Of a DNA stretch of 64,000 bases, positions 1 to 8,621 are shown one piece after another (the stretch's first letter is position 1; the number at the start of each line of letters is the position of its first letter). The DNA lies in NCBI RefSeq assembly GCF_013410565.1, contig NZ_JACCFO010000001.1:2232001-2296000 (forward strand), read 5' to 3'. The stretch is from Streptomonospora nanhaiensis. GTDB taxonomy: Bacteria > Actinomycetota > Actinomycetes > Streptosporangiales > Streptosporangiaceae. A model generated the notes under the pieces. It was not told the origin of the DNA and searched no databases. It saw nothing but the letters and a program-made list of their open reading frames with translations. Position numbers and translations under genes: made by a program.

Positions 1-176
1 CCCGGGGCTCTTCCGTGCCCTTCCCCGGTCCCGCGCGCCGCCCGCCCGGGCCCCGCACCGCGCCGCGCCGCCCAGCCCCGGCGCGGCGCGGTGACGCGAA
101 AGTCCCGATCCTCGGGAACTCCCGTGGCCTTCGGTGCGACCTGTGGCGTGGACAAGGACCGGACCAGGGAGGAAGC

Positions 177-734
177 ATGCGAAGGCTCACGAGTGCCGCG
201 GCCGCGGCGGCGGTGCTGGTGGCGGTGGCCGCCGGGCCCGCCCACGCGCACGAGACCCTGATTTCGTCGTCTCCCGACGACGGCGGGCGCCCGGCCGAGT
301 CGCCCGAGGAGATCACGCTGACCTTCAGCGGCGACATCATGGACCTCGGCGCCGCGGTCGTCGTGCTGGCGCCCGACGGCGAGCCGGTCCCCACCGGGGC
401 GGTCTCCGTCGACGGCCCCGAGGCGGTCGTCCCCCTCTCCGCCGAACTGGAGGCGGGCGGCCACGCCGTGCGCTGGAAGGTGGTCTCCGGCGACGGCCAC
501 CCCATCAGCGGGTCCTTCACCTTCACCGTCGGCCGGGGCGGTCCGCCCCCGCCCGACCCGCAGACCGGCGCGTCCGCCGACGCGCCCTCCCCGGGCCCCG
601 GCGCGGCCGCCCCCGAGCAGGCGGGGGCACCCGCCCCCGCCCTGCGCGCCGCGGGCATCGCCGCGGTCGGCGCGGCCGCGGGTCTTGCCGCCTACGCGCT
701 GCTGGTGCGGTCGCGCCGCCGGCGGCGGCGGTGA
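177..734 (+). CDS. CopC-type copper-binding protein, membrane anchored
   Basis: The protein has 185 residues and starts at ATG 177, behind AGGGAGGA. A signal peptide of about 24 residues ends in AHA, so the mature protein would begin with His25, the residue that forms the Cu(II) histidine brace in CopC proteins. The CopC signature continues with the SSSPDDGG stretch and ends with DGHPISGSF near residues 105-113. A Pro/Gly/Ala-rich linker and one C-terminal membrane segment (about 155-175) with an Arg-rich tail follow, as in YobA/CopC proteins anchored outside the membrane. It is the first gene of a likely operon with the PCuAC lipoprotein and a Dyp peroxidase, so a role in extracytoplasmic copper handling is inferred. 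A longer upstream start has no ribosome site. Confidence 0.85.
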   Translation: MRRLTSAAAAAAVLVAVAAGPAHAHETLISSSPDDGGRPAESPEEITLTFSGDIMDLGAAVVVLAPDGEPVPTGAVSVDGPEAVVPLSAELEAGGHAVRWKVVSGDGHPISGSFTFTVGRGGPPPPDPQTGASADAPSPGPGAAAPEQAGAPAPALRAAGIAAVGAAAGLAAYALLVRSRRRRRR

Positions 735-797
735 CCGGCCCGGCCGCGCCGCCCCCGCTCCCCCATCACCACCTCTCACCACCGAAAGGGCACCACC

Positions 798-1376
798 ATG
801 GCCAGTCCCATGCGCACCCTCCTGTTCGCCGCCGCCTGCCTGGCGGCCGGCGCGGCCCTTACCGGCTGCGGCGGCACCGGCGCGGCGGCCGCCCCCGAGG
901 CGAGCCCGCCGGCGCAGGCCCAGGCCGTCACCGTCGAGGACGCCTGGGTCAAGGCCGTCCCCGCCGAGGACGGCATGACCGCCCTGTTCGGGGTCCTGGT
1001 CAACGACGCCGGCCAGGAGGCCCACCTGGTCGCCGCCTCCACCTCCGTGGCCGGCACGGTGGAGCTGCACGAGGTCGTCACCGGCGAGGACGGCACCCCG
1101 GTGATGCGCCCGAAGGAGGGCGGGTTCGTGATCGGCGCCGACGGCCGGCACCCCCTGGAGCCGGGCGCCGACCACATCATGCTCATGGAGCTGGGCGAGG
1201 ACCTCGAACCGGGCGAGGAGGTCGAGGTGGAACTGGAGTTCGCCGACGGCTCCACCACCGAGGTCTCCGCGCCGGTCAAGGACTTCGCGGGCGGCGAGGA
1301 GAACTACGAGGGCGGCGGCTCCGGCGGCGGCGCGCACGGCCACGGCGAGACGGACGGCTCGGAGGACCACGGCTGA
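798..1376 (+). CDS. PCu(A)C-type copper chaperone lipoprotein
   Basis: This 192-residue lipoprotein has lipobox LTGC with Cys24 as the lipidation site. The domain carries the family's spaced copper ligands: a His in VELHE, a Met about 12 residues later (PVM), and the HIM pair in DHIMLM. In this family these bind Cu(I) and deliver it to cytochrome oxidase or other extracytoplasmic proteins. The C-terminus is Gly/His-rich and may bind additional metal. Its stop overlaps the ATG of the Dyp peroxidase by one base, so the two are translationally coupled. The 63-base gap to the CopC gene supports one operon. The start lies behind GAAAGGG. Confidence 0.88.
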   Translation: MASPMRTLLFAAACLAAGAALTGCGGTGAAAAPEASPPAQAQAVTVEDAWVKAVPAEDGMTALFGVLVNDAGQEAHLVAASTSVAGTVELHEVVTGEDGTPVMRPKEGGFVIGADGRHPLEPGADHIMLMELGEDLEPGEEVEVELEFADGSTTEVSAPVKDFAGGEENYEGGGSGGGAHGHGETDGSEDHG

Positions 1377-2590
1377 TGTCCGACCGCGCTGACGCCGCCG
1401 GCCCCTCGCGCCGGCACCTCCTGCTCGGCGGGGCCGCCGCCGGCGCGGGGGCGGCCGCCCTGATCGGAGCGGACGCGCTCCTGCGCGCCGCGGGCGGCGG
1501 CGAGCCCGCCGCCGCCCCGGCACCGCCCTTCGGCACGCGCACCGTCGCGTTCCACGGCCGCCACCAGGCCGGGATCGCCACGCCGCCGCAGGCCCACGCC
1601 CGGTTCATCGCCTTCGACCTCGACGGAGGGGCCGACCGCGACGCCGTCCGCCGCCTGCTGCGGCTGCTGTCGGACGACGCGGCCCGCCTCACCGCCGGCG
1701 AGGCGGCGCTGGCCGACACCGAACCCGAACTGGCGCACGACCCCGCCGGTCTGACCGTCACCTTCGGCTTCGGCCCGGGCCTGGTCGAGCGCGTGGACCC
1801 CGCGGCGGTGCCGGAGTGGCTGGGGCCGCTGCCCGAGTTCGGCCACGACCGGCTGCGCGAGCGGTGGTGCGGCGGCGACCTGCTGCTCCAGATCTGCGCC
1901 GACGACCCGGTCAGCGTCTCCCACGCCGCGCGCATGCTGACCAAGGACACCCGCGCCTTCGCCCGGGTCCGCTGGGTCCAGGAGGGGTTCCGCCGGGCGC
2001 GCGGCGCCCAGCCCGAGGGCACCACGATGCGCAACCTCATGGGGCAGGTCGACGGCACCACCAATCCGGAGCCCGGCACGGAGGACTTCGCCGGCCTCGT
2101 GTGGAACCGGGGCGAGGGCGGCGCGGCGTGGCTGCGGCACGGCAGCGCGCTGGTCGTCCGCCGCATCGCCATGGACCTGGAGGGGTGGGACCGCCTCGAT
2201 CGGCCGGGCCGCGAGGAGGCGGTCGGCCGGCGGCTGTCCGACGGCGCACCGCTGACCGGCGGGGCCGAGCACGACGAGCCCGACTTCGCGGCGGTGGGCG
2301 CACTGGGGTTCCCGGTCATTCCGGAGTACGCCCACATCCGCCGGGCGCGGTCGGCCGACCCGGCCGAGCGGATCTTCCGCCGCGCCTACAACTACGAGGA
2401 CGCCGAGGGCGCGGGCCTGGTGTTCGCCGCGTTCCAGGCCGACGTCGACCGGCAGTTCACGCCCATCCAGCGCCGGCTCGACGAACTCGACCTGCTCAAC
2501 GAGTGGGTCACCGCGATCGGCTCCGCGGTGTTCGCCGTGCCGCCGGGCTGCGGCCCGGACGGCTTCATCGGCGAGACGCTGTTCGGCTGA
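1376..2590 (+). CDS. Dyp-type haem peroxidase with Tat signal
   Basis: This is a 404-residue secreted haem peroxidase of the EfeB/DyP family. The N-terminus has a twin-arginine-type signal (SRRHLLLGG) followed by an alanine-rich hydrophobic segment. The family motif GxxDG is present as GQVDG near residue 223, with the catalytic Asp. The proximal haem His is expected in AHIRR near residue 320, after the GSALVVRRI strand. The start overlaps the preceding stop (TGATG), so it is co-translated with the copper lipoprotein. In other bacteria such peroxidases act with iron or copper uptake proteins. The substrate cannot be told from sequence. Confidence 0.9.
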   Translation: MSDRADAAGPSRRHLLLGGAAAGAGAAALIGADALLRAAGGGEPAAAPAPPFGTRTVAFHGRHQAGIATPPQAHARFIAFDLDGGADRDAVRRLLRLLSDDAARLTAGEAALADTEPELAHDPAGLTVTFGFGPGLVERVDPAAVPEWLGPLPEFGHDRLRERWCGGDLLLQICADDPVSVSHAARMLTKDTRAFARVRWVQEGFRRARGAQPEGTTMRNLMGQVDGTTNPEPGTEDFAGLVWNRGEGGAAWLRHGSALVVRRIAMDLEGWDRLDRPGREEAVGRRLSDGAPLTGGAEHDEPDFAAVGALGFPVIPEYAHIRRARSADPAERIFRRAYNYEDAEGAGLVFAAFQADVDRQFTPIQRRLDELDLLNEWVTAIGSAVFAVPPGCGPDGFIGETLFG

Positions 2591-2611
2591 GCACCGCGCG
2601 CCGGAGGGGTC

Positions 2612-2643
2612 CCGCCCGGCCGCCGCGTGCGGCGGCCGGGCGG
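2612..2643. terminator. Bidirectional hairpin terminator
   Basis: A perfect 15-bp inverted repeat (CCGCCCGGCCGCCGC at 2612 and its complement ending 2643) with a two-base GT loop sits between the convergent peroxidase and LysR genes. There is no T-run, as is usual in very GC-rich actinomycetes. Confidence 0.6.
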
Positions 2644-2682
2644 CCCGCGCGGGCGGCGCCGAGACGGGAGGGCGGCGCGGAC

Positions 2683-3606
2683 TCAGTCGGCGGGCCCGCG
2701 CGCGCCGCGCGCCCCGCGGCCTTGGGCGGCGACCTCGCGGAGCACGGCCACGGCCGTGCGCGCCGCCGGGGTGTGCTCGACCGCGTCGTGCACCACCGCG
2801 TAGATCGACCGGACGGGGGTGGGGCGGACCAGGCGGACGCACGTGACACCGCCGGGCGGGTGCGCCGCGCCGATCGAGGGCAGCACGGTGAGGCCGATCC
2901 CGGCCTGGACGAACGCCAGCGCGGTGGGGTAGTCGTGCGCCTCGACGTGGAAGCTCGGGCTGAAGCCCGCCGCCGTGCACGACTCCATGAGGTTGGCCCG
3001 GCACCAGCCGCGGGCGAAGTCGTTGTCGATCCACCGGTCCTCGGCCAGTTCGGCGAGTTCGACCTCGTCCCGGCCCGCGAGCCGGTGGCCGCGCGGCAGC
3101 GCCGCCACATAGGGGTCGTCGAGGAGGTGGTGGGCGGTGAACCCGGTGCCCGGGTCGAACCCGGTCCGGGCCACGACCACCTGCACGTCGGCGCGCTCCT
3201 CGGGGGAGTCGGGGATGTGCTCGCTCAGGGAGAGGTTGAGCCGCACGCCCGGCAGGTCGGTGTCCAGCCGCCGGACCACGTGCGGCATCCACGCCGAGCC
3301 GACCGACGCGAAGTAGGCGATGGACAGCGAGCCCGTGCGGCCCGAGCGGAGGTCGGCCACCAGCGACTCCGCCTCGCCCAGGCGGGCGAGCACCCGGTCG
3401 GCCTCGGCCGCCAGCGCGTGGGCGGCGGCGGTGGGGCGCAGCCCGCGTCCGGCGCGCGCGAAGAGGGTGAGGCCCGTCTCGCGCTGGAGGGCGGTGAGGT
3501 GCTGGCTGACGGCGGAGGGCGTGTAGCCGAGGTTGGCGGCGGCCGACTGGACCGATCCGGACGCCACGACGGAGCGGAACACCTGGAGGCGGTGGACGTC
3601 GAGCAT
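2683..3606 (-). CDS. LysR-family transcriptional regulator
   Basis: The protein has 307 residues. The N-terminal winged helix (about 1-60) contains the typical LysR recognition segment (GSVQSAAANLGYTPSAVSQH), followed by a linker helix and the periplasmic-binding-like effector domain to about residue 295. The start at 3606 (MLDVHRLQVF) is where the LysR domain begins. The gene is divergent from an EamA-type permease with about 80 bases between starts. This arrangement usually means the regulator controls the transporter and itself. The ligand is unknown. Confidence 0.88.
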   Translation of the reverse strand: MLDVHRLQVFRSVVASGSVQSAAANLGYTPSAVSQHLTALQRETGLTLFARAGRGLRPTAAAHALAAEADRVLARLGEAESLVADLRSGRTGSLSIAYFASVGSAWMPHVVRRLDTDLPGVRLNLSLSEHIPDSPEERADVQVVVARTGFDPGTGFTAHHLLDDPYVAALPRGHRLAGRDEVELAELAEDRWIDNDFARGWCRANLMESCTAAGFSPSFHVEAHDYPTALAFVQAGIGLTVLPSIGAAHPPGGVTCVRLVRPTPVRSIYAVVHDAVEHTPAARTAVAVLREVAAQGRGARGARGPAD

Positions 3607-3688
3607 GTCGCGACCATACAGCAGGACTGAACGGTCGTGAAGAAAGAGTCGCTGGTACTGAATCCGCGCGGGCGCCACAATCGCAGTC

Positions 3689-4714
3689 ATGACACGTCCG
3701 CAGAGCCTTGAGATCCCCGAGTCCGGCGGCCTGGAGAGCGCCGCCGCCCCGCCCGCCGCCCCCGCCGCCTCGCGCCCGGCCGCCGGGGGCGGGGCCGCGC
3801 GCCCGCCGGCCTGGACGCTCGTCCTGGCCGCCGGGACCACCGTGCTGCTGTGGGCCTCGGCGTTCGTCGGGATCCGCTCCGCCGGGCACGACTTCTCCCC
3901 CGGCGCCATGGCGCTGGGCCGTATGGCGGCGGCCTCCCTGGCGCTGAGCCTGTTCGTCGCGGTCGCCGCGGCCGCGCGGCGGCGGGCCGCCGCGCGGCCG
4001 GCCGAGGCGGCGCCCCCGGCGCCCGCCCGCGGCCTGCCCCGGGGCGGGCTGCTGGGCCTCGTGGCGTTCTGGGGCGTCGTGTGGTTCGGCGGGTACAACG
4101 TGGCGCTCAACGCCGCCGAGCGGCTGGTGGACGCCGGGACGGCGGCGCTGCTGGTGTCGACCGCGCCCATCCTCGTCGCGGTGGCCGCCGTGCTGGTGCT
4201 GGGCGAGCGCTTGAGCGCCCGGCTCGGCGCCGGGGTCGCCATCGCGTTCGCCGGTGTCGCGCTGATCGCCGCCACCGGGTTCACCGGGCACGTCGACGCC
4301 GCCGGCGTGGGGCTGGCGGTGCTGGCCGCCGTGCTCTACGCCTCGGCCGTGCTCCTCCAGAAGCGCCTGCTGGCCCGCGTCGAGGCGGCGACGATGACGT
4401 GGATCGGCGCCCTGGCCGGCACCGCGGCCCTGCTGCCGTTCCTGCCCGTCCTGCTGGACGAACTCGCCGCGGCGCCGGCGGGGTCCGTGGCGGCAGTGCT
4501 CTACCTGGGCGTCTTCCCGACGGCGGTCGGCTTCCTCAGCTGGGGCTACGTGCTGTCCCACTGGACCGCGGGCCGCACCACCGCCGCGACTTACCTGTCG
4601 CCGCCGGTCACCGTTGGCCTGTCCTGGCTCCTGCTGGGCGAGGTGCCCACCGCGCTCGCGCTGGCGGGCGGCGTGCTCTGCCTGGCCGGTGTCATCCTGG
4701 CCACGCGCCGCTGA
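3689..4714 (+). CDS. EamA/DMT-family permease
   Basis: This 341-residue integral membrane protein has about ten hydrophobic segments in two EamA repeats, after a Pro/Ala-rich cytoplasmic N-terminus of about 45 residues. Members of the drug/metabolite transporter superfamily export amino acids or small metabolites. The repeats are visible as WASAFVGIRSAGHDFSPG in the first half and a matching segment near residue 190. It is transcribed divergently from the LysR regulator and is the probable target. No substrate can be assigned. Confidence 0.87.
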   Translation: MTRPQSLEIPESGGLESAAAPPAAPAASRPAAGGGAARPPAWTLVLAAGTTVLLWASAFVGIRSAGHDFSPGAMALGRMAAASLALSLFVAVAAAARRRAAARPAEAAPPAPARGLPRGGLLGLVAFWGVVWFGGYNVALNAAERLVDAGTAALLVSTAPILVAVAAVLVLGERLSARLGAGVAIAFAGVALIAATGFTGHVDAAGVGLAVLAAVLYASAVLLQKRLLARVEAATMTWIGALAGTAALLPFLPVLLDELAAAPAGSVAAVLYLGVFPTAVGFLSWGYVLSHWTAGRTTAATYLSPPVTVGLSWLLLGEVPTALALAGGVLCLAGVILATRR

Positions 4715-4717
4715 CGC

Positions 4718-4748
4718 GGACCGGCCCGGCCGTCCGCCGGGCCGGTCC
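4718..4748. terminator. Hairpin terminator
   Basis: A perfect 13-bp stem (GGACCGGCCCGGC and complement) with a five-base loop lies just after the EamA gene, which converges with the DUF4287 gene. Confidence 0.55.
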
Positions 4749-4850
4749 CGCGCGGGGGCCCGGCGTCGGCGGCGTCGTCGGCCGGGCGCCTCCGGCGCGG
4801 CCAGCCCGCCGCAGGGGCCCGCCTCCCCGCCCGCGCTCGCGCGCGGCGGC

Positions 4851-5057
4851 TCAGGCGCCCTGGGCGCGGGTGTGGGCGACGAGCGCGGTGGCGTGTCCGT
4901 GGCCCAGCCCGTGCTCGGCCTTGAGCCAGGCGACCAGTTCGCCGTGCCTGGTCAGGGGCGCGGCGCGGATGAGGTCGGTCCACTCCTGGACAGGACGGCC
5001 GTACTTCTTCTCGATCGCCGGGAAGTAGCTGGTGGGGCCCTTCTCGTGTGCGGGCAT
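4851..5057 (-). CDS. DUF4287-family small protein
   Basis: The protein has 68 residues. The SYFPAIEKKYGRPVQEW opening and the HGLGHGHATALV helix-turn pattern match the DUF4287 family, small actinobacterial and proteobacterial proteins of unknown function. The start at 5057 was chosen because GAGGAG lies six bases upstream; a start nine codons further up has no such site. It has no obvious operon partner, because the DUF998 gene upstream is separated by about 60 bases on the same strand. Confidence 0.8.
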   Translation of the reverse strand: MPAHEKGPTSYFPAIEKKYGRPVQEWTDLIRAAPLTRHGELVAWLKAEHGLGHGHATALVAHTRAQGA

Positions 5058-5118
5058 GCCGGTCTCCTCATCAGGTGGGGGCATCGCGGTGGGGGCGGGT
5101 GGGGGCGGTGGACGGCGG

Positions 5119-5802
5119 TCAGCGTCCGGAGGCGGGCAGCAGGCGGGCGGCGACCGCGGTGAGCCAGAGCAGCCCCAGGCCGGCGCCGGCCGTGAAGGCG
5201 GGCACGGCGACCGCCGAGGCGGCGAACCCCGCCACCACCGCCGCGGGCACCAGCCGCGTGGCCCGTGCCCAGCCGCGCAGGCCCCGGGCCGCGAAGTGCC
5301 GGGCCAGCACCACGAACGCCGCGCACAGGGCGAGGTAGCCGACCATGCCGCCGAGCATGTGGACGGCCCCGGGAAGGCTCATCGCGGCCGCCGGTCCGGT
5401 GGGGGTCCCCGGCGGGAACCCGGCACCCGGGTCGGCCGGGAACACCCCCGCGACCAGGAACGACACCCCGAACACCCCGACCAGCCGGGGCGCCCAGCGC
5501 CCGCCGGGGCCCGCCCCCAGCGCCCGGCGGATCCCCACCGCGCCCGCGATGACCAGCAGGCCGGTGGCCAGGAACGCCGTGACCTGGATCCAGCCGAGGT
5601 CGCCGAGGCTGAGCTGGCTGAGCGCGTTGCGGGAGAGGTCGAAGCCGTCGCGGGTGAGGGCCTGGGCCAGGCCCGCGCCCAGGAACAGCGGGCCGGCCGC
5701 GATACCGGCGGCCAGGAGGGCGCGTGTCGCGGGCCGCGCGGGCGCGGCGGCGGCCGGGGACGCGGCGGGGGCCGCGGGCGCGGCGGTGGTCGTCGCAGTC
5801 AT
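5119..5802 (-). CDS. DUF998-family membrane protein
   Basis: This 227-residue membrane protein has a short Ala/Pro-rich N-terminus and about six hydrophobic segments. The SRNALSQLSLGDLGWIQ region after the first membrane segment and the AVHMLGGMVGYLALC segment are typical of DUF998 proteins, whose function is unknown. The start at 5802 has GAGGAAG upstream. It is divergent from an HxlR regulator, and the shared 180-base region has three AAGCTT motifs, so the regulator probably controls this gene. Confidence 0.82.
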   Translation of the reverse strand: MTATTTAAPAAPAASPAAAAPARPATRALLAAGIAAGPLFLGAGLAQALTRDGFDLSRNALSQLSLGDLGWIQVTAFLATGLLVIAGAVGIRRALGAGPGGRWAPRLVGVFGVSFLVAGVFPADPGAGFPPGTPTGPAAAMSLPGAVHMLGGMVGYLALCAAFVVLARHFAARGLRGWARATRLVPAAVVAGFAASAVAVPAFTAGAGLGLLWLTAVAARLLPASGR

Positions 5803-5924
5803 GGTCTGCTTCCTCGATCGTGGCGGGCCGCGCGGCGGCGCGGGCGGTGGCCGGAGTGGTGGCGGAGGGCGGGAGGCGGCGGCGGTGCCGTGCGGGGCCG
5901 CCGTCTCCGTTCCTGTTGCGAAGC

Positions 5925-5964
5925 AAGCTTGTCTTTTGCAAGTAAGCTTTGTCAAACGAAGCTT
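5925..5964. promoter_or_regulatory. Triple AAGCTT motif, putative HxlR operator
   Basis: The six-base palindrome AAGCTT occurs at 5925, 5944 and 5959 in an AT-rich island inside very GC-rich DNA. The first copy is part of GCAAGCTTG. The cluster ends about 20 bases before the regulator start and lies in the divergent promoter region. The repetition and position suggest an operator for the adjacent HxlR protein. Confidence 0.55.
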
Positions 5965-5981
5965 GGGATAGGATCTGGACC

Positions 5982-6626
5982 ATGGCGGCTCGTGAGTACG
6001 GACAGTTCTGCGGCCTGGCCCGCGCGTTGGAGACGGTCGGTGAGCGGTGGACCCTGCTGATCGTGCGCAACCTGCTCAGCGGCGCGCAGCGCTACACCGA
6101 CCTGCGCACGGGCCTGCCCGCCATCCCCACCAACATCCTGTCGGCGCGCCTCAAGCAACTGGAGGAGTCCGGTCTGGTCCTCCGCCGCGCCCTGCCCCGC
6201 CCCGAGCGCGCCGTCGTCTACGAACTCACCGACCACGGCCGCGACCTGGAGCCGGCGCTGATCGCCCTGGGCCGCTGGGGCGCGCGGACCATGTCCGAGC
6301 CCCGCCCCGGCGAGGTCGTCACCCCGGAGTCGGTCGCCATGGCGTTCCGCACCTCCTTCCGCCCCGAGGCGGCCCGCGGCGTGACCGCCGGCTACGAGGT
6401 CCGCATGGGCTTCACCCTCCGGGTGGACGTCACCGAGGGGGCGCTGGCGGTGGGGATCGGCCCCCATCCCGCTCCCGACCTCGTCATCGAGCGGGGCCCC
6501 GAGGACGGGCTGCGCCGGCTGCTGACCGGCGCCGCCTCCCCCGACCAGGCCCTCGCCCAGGGCGACGTGCGGGTACAGGGGGACCCCGCTCTGCTGCGGC
6601 GGTTCACCGAACTGTTCCGCCTGTAA
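5982..6626 (+). CDS. HxlR-family regulator with C-terminal sterol-carrier-like domain
   Basis: The protein has 214 residues. Positions 5-100 form the HxlR winged helix (GERWTLLIVRNLL, then ILSARLKQLEESGL). The C-terminal part resembles the SCP2-like extension often seen on such actinobacterial regulators and may bind a hydrophobic ligand. The start at 5982 was preferred because the HxlR domain begins a few residues later, and an earlier frame start at 5949 lies inside the operator motifs. It is divergent from the DUF998 gene. Confidence 0.86.
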   Translation: MAAREYGQFCGLARALETVGERWTLLIVRNLLSGAQRYTDLRTGLPAIPTNILSARLKQLEESGLVLRRALPRPERAVVYELTDHGRDLEPALIALGRWGARTMSEPRPGEVVTPESVAMAFRTSFRPEAARGVTAGYEVRMGFTLRVDVTEGALAVGIGPHPAPDLVIERGPEDGLRRLLTGAASPDQALAQGDVRVQGDPALLRRFTELFRL

Positions 6627-6787
6627 ACGGCGGGGCGCCTCCCTGCGGCGGTCGCGACCGCCGGGGCCCGCCGCCGGCGGCGCGCGGAGCCGGTTCGCCT
6701 TCGCGGTGGAGGCCGTGCCCACCGGGTTCGAGGCGGCCCCGCGCCTGTTCCCCACCTCGCGGCGCCCCGCCCATCGACGACGCCGGC

Positions 6788-6814
6788 AATTCAGATGTCG
6801 CCAACATCTGGATT
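6788..6814. promoter_or_regulatory. Palindromic operator upstream of tetR
   Basis: CAGATGT at 6792 is mirrored by ACATCTG ending 6810 around a five-base centre. Flanking AAT and ATT extend the dyad with one mismatch per side. It lies 41 bases before the TetR start and is a good candidate autoregulatory operator. Confidence 0.65.
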
Positions 6815-6854
6815 ATGTGCGTATCCTGATTGCGCCACCGAGGGAAGGAGCGTG

Positions 6855-7979
6855 ATGGTCCGACTGACACGCGCCCAGCAGCAGGCGCGCACCCGGGCCG
6901 CCGTGCTGGCGGCGGCGCGCGAGGAGTTCGTGGAGTACGGCTACGCGTCGGCCAAGGTCGACCGGATCGCCGAACGGGCGGAGTTGACCCGCGGCGCGGT
7001 GTACTCCAACTTCCCCGGCAAGCGGGCGCTGTACCTGGCGGTGCTGGCGGACCTGGTCGAGAAGGCGGCCCCCGCCGCGTCCCGGGGGGCGCCCGGCGTC
7101 CCGGACGCCCCCCCGGCCGACGCCGCGGAGGCGCTCGGCGCGTTCGCCCGCGCCTGGCTGGAGCGGCTGCCGCTGGTCGACGACACCGCCGCGGGGGGCC
7201 GCCTGCACCTGCGCTCCCTGGTGGGTGTGGTGGACGACGAACCCGGGCGCACCGTGCTCGCGCAGGTCGCGCGGCTGGAGGCGCTGCTGCTCGGGCTGGG
7301 GCTGGAGGCGTGCGGGCCGCCCGGCGGCGAATCGGCCGGCCCCCCGGCGCGCCGCGTGCGGCTGGCCGAACTCGCCCTGACCCTGCTGGGCGGCGCGGGT
7401 TTCCTGGCCGAGACGGCGCCGGGCTTCGGGGACCCCTTCGACCGCGCCCGCGCCTGCGCGCACCTGGCCGGCCTCGACCTCGCCGACACCTGGGCCCCCT
7501 CCCACCTGCCCTATGTCACGCCCGCGGCTCCGTGCCGGGACCCCTGGTCCCCACCGGAGGGCGCGGTGGACCACCTCACCGGCGACCCGGTCGACCTCGG
7601 CGCCGACGGCCTGGTGGCGGTGCTGGGCGCCCGGCGCCTGGGCGCGGCCGAGGAGGCCGTCCGCGCGGCGCGGCGGGGCGACCAGGCGACCGTCGTCGTG
7701 GTCACCGGCGATCCGGCCGAGACCGGCGCCCTCGTCCGGCTCCGGGTGGCCGACCTCGCCGCGTGCCTGCGGCGGGTGTTCCCGCCGCGGACATGGCGGC
7801 CGCTGCGGCTGGTGGTGGACGACACCGCCGGGGTGGCCGCGGCCCTCGGCCTGCCCGGCGCCGACGACGACACCGAGGCGGCCGTGCGCGTCCACGCCGG
7901 CGTACTCGCCGCACGGGCCCAGGGGCGGGGCGCCGCCTACGCGGCCGCCACCGCCGCCACCGACCACTCCCCACGCTGA
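6855..7979 (+). CDS. TetR-family regulator with extra C-terminal domain
   Basis: The protein has 374 residues. Residues 5-60 are a clear TetR HTH (FVEYGYASAKVDRIAERAELTRGAVYSNFPGK). A usual TetR ligand-binding part ends near residue 200. The remaining 170 or so residues are an extra alpha/beta region, with a hydrophobic strand (VVVVTGDPA) and a later RPLRLVVDD strand, that I do not recognise. A typical TetR protein is about 200 residues, so this is a fusion or a long variant. GGAAGGAG precedes ATG 6855. The next gene starts 12 bases after its stop, so it likely heads an operon with the winged-helix and dikinase-like genes. Confidence 0.84.
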   Translation: MVRLTRAQQQARTRAAVLAAAREEFVEYGYASAKVDRIAERAELTRGAVYSNFPGKRALYLAVLADLVEKAAPAASRGAPGVPDAPPADAAEALGAFARAWLERLPLVDDTAAGGRLHLRSLVGVVDDEPGRTVLAQVARLEALLLGLGLEACGPPGGESAGPPARRVRLAELALTLLGGAGFLAETAPGFGDPFDRARACAHLAGLDLADTWAPSHLPYVTPAAPCRDPWSPPEGAVDHLTGDPVDLGADGLVAVLGARRLGAAEEAVRAARRGDQATVVVVTGDPAETGALVRLRVADLAACLRRVFPPRTWRPLRLVVDDTAGVAAALGLPGADDDTEAAVRVHAGVLAARAQGRGAAYAAATAATDHSPR

Positions 7980-7991
7980 CGGGAAACCACG

Positions 7992-8621
7992 ATGAACCTG
8001 CCTTCCCCTCCCCCTCCCACCGCCGACGACCTGCTGGTCCTCCACGCCCTGCGCTGCGTCGGCCACTCCGCCGTCGCCCGCCTGGCCGCGGCCACCGGGC
8101 TGGACGAGGCCGCGGTGGAGTCCGCGCTGATCGACCTCGGGGTCGACGGCCTCGTCACGCGTTCGGCCGGGCCGTGGCCGGCGTGGGGGCTCACGGAGGC
8201 CGGGCGCGCCGCCGACGCCCGGCGCATCACCGGCGAACTGGAGGCGGCCGGGGCCCGCCCGGCCGTCCACGCGGCCTACGAGCGCTTCATGGTGCTCAAT
8301 CCCGAACTCCTGGACCTGTGCACGGCCTGGCAACTGCGGACCGTCGACGGCGCGGCGGCCGTCAACGACCACGCCGACCCCGACTACGACGCCCGCGTCC
8401 TGGACCGGTTCGCCGGGCTGCACGGGCGCGCGGAGGCCGTCCTGGCCGACCTGGCCGCGGCGCTGCCCCGGTTCGGCCGCTACCGGACGCGGCTGTCCTT
8501 CGCCCTGGACCGGGCGCGGGCCGGCGACCCGGGGTACGTCGCCGACGACCTCGCGTCCTACCACACCGTGTGGGCCGAACTGCACGAGGACTTCCTGGCC
8601 ACCCTGGGGATCCCCCGGTGA
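7992..8621 (+). CDS. Winged-helix-like conserved protein next to PPDK-like gene
   Basis: This 209-residue protein has an N-terminal winged-helix pattern (residues 12-75: LRCVGHSAVARLAAATGLDE, then TEAGRAADA). A helical C-terminal half contains FMVLNPELLDLCTAWQLR. It overlaps the next gene (GTGA), so it is made together with the truncated dikinase. From memory, Mycobacterium tuberculosis has a similar pair, Rv1126c with the short PpdK Rv1127c. I infer a regulatory or accessory role for the dikinase. Biochemical function is unknown. Confidence 0.72.
   Translation: MNLPSPPPPTADDLLVLHALRCVGHSAVARLAAATGLDEAAVESALIDLGVDGLVTRSAGPWPAWGLTEAGRAADARRITGELEAAGARPAVHAAYERFMVLNPELLDLCTAWQLRTVDGAAAVNDHADPDYDARVLDRFAGLHGRAEAVLADLAAALPRFGRYRTRLSFALDRARAGDPGYVADDLASYHTVWAELHEDFLATLGIPR

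Noticed and set aside
1304-4561. Very long open frame (over 1000 codons) on the minus strand across the copper genes, LysR and EamA genes
   Set aside because: It is Arg/Gly/His-rich low-complexity sequence antisense to or out of frame with clear families. Long empty frames are expected in DNA this rich in G and C.
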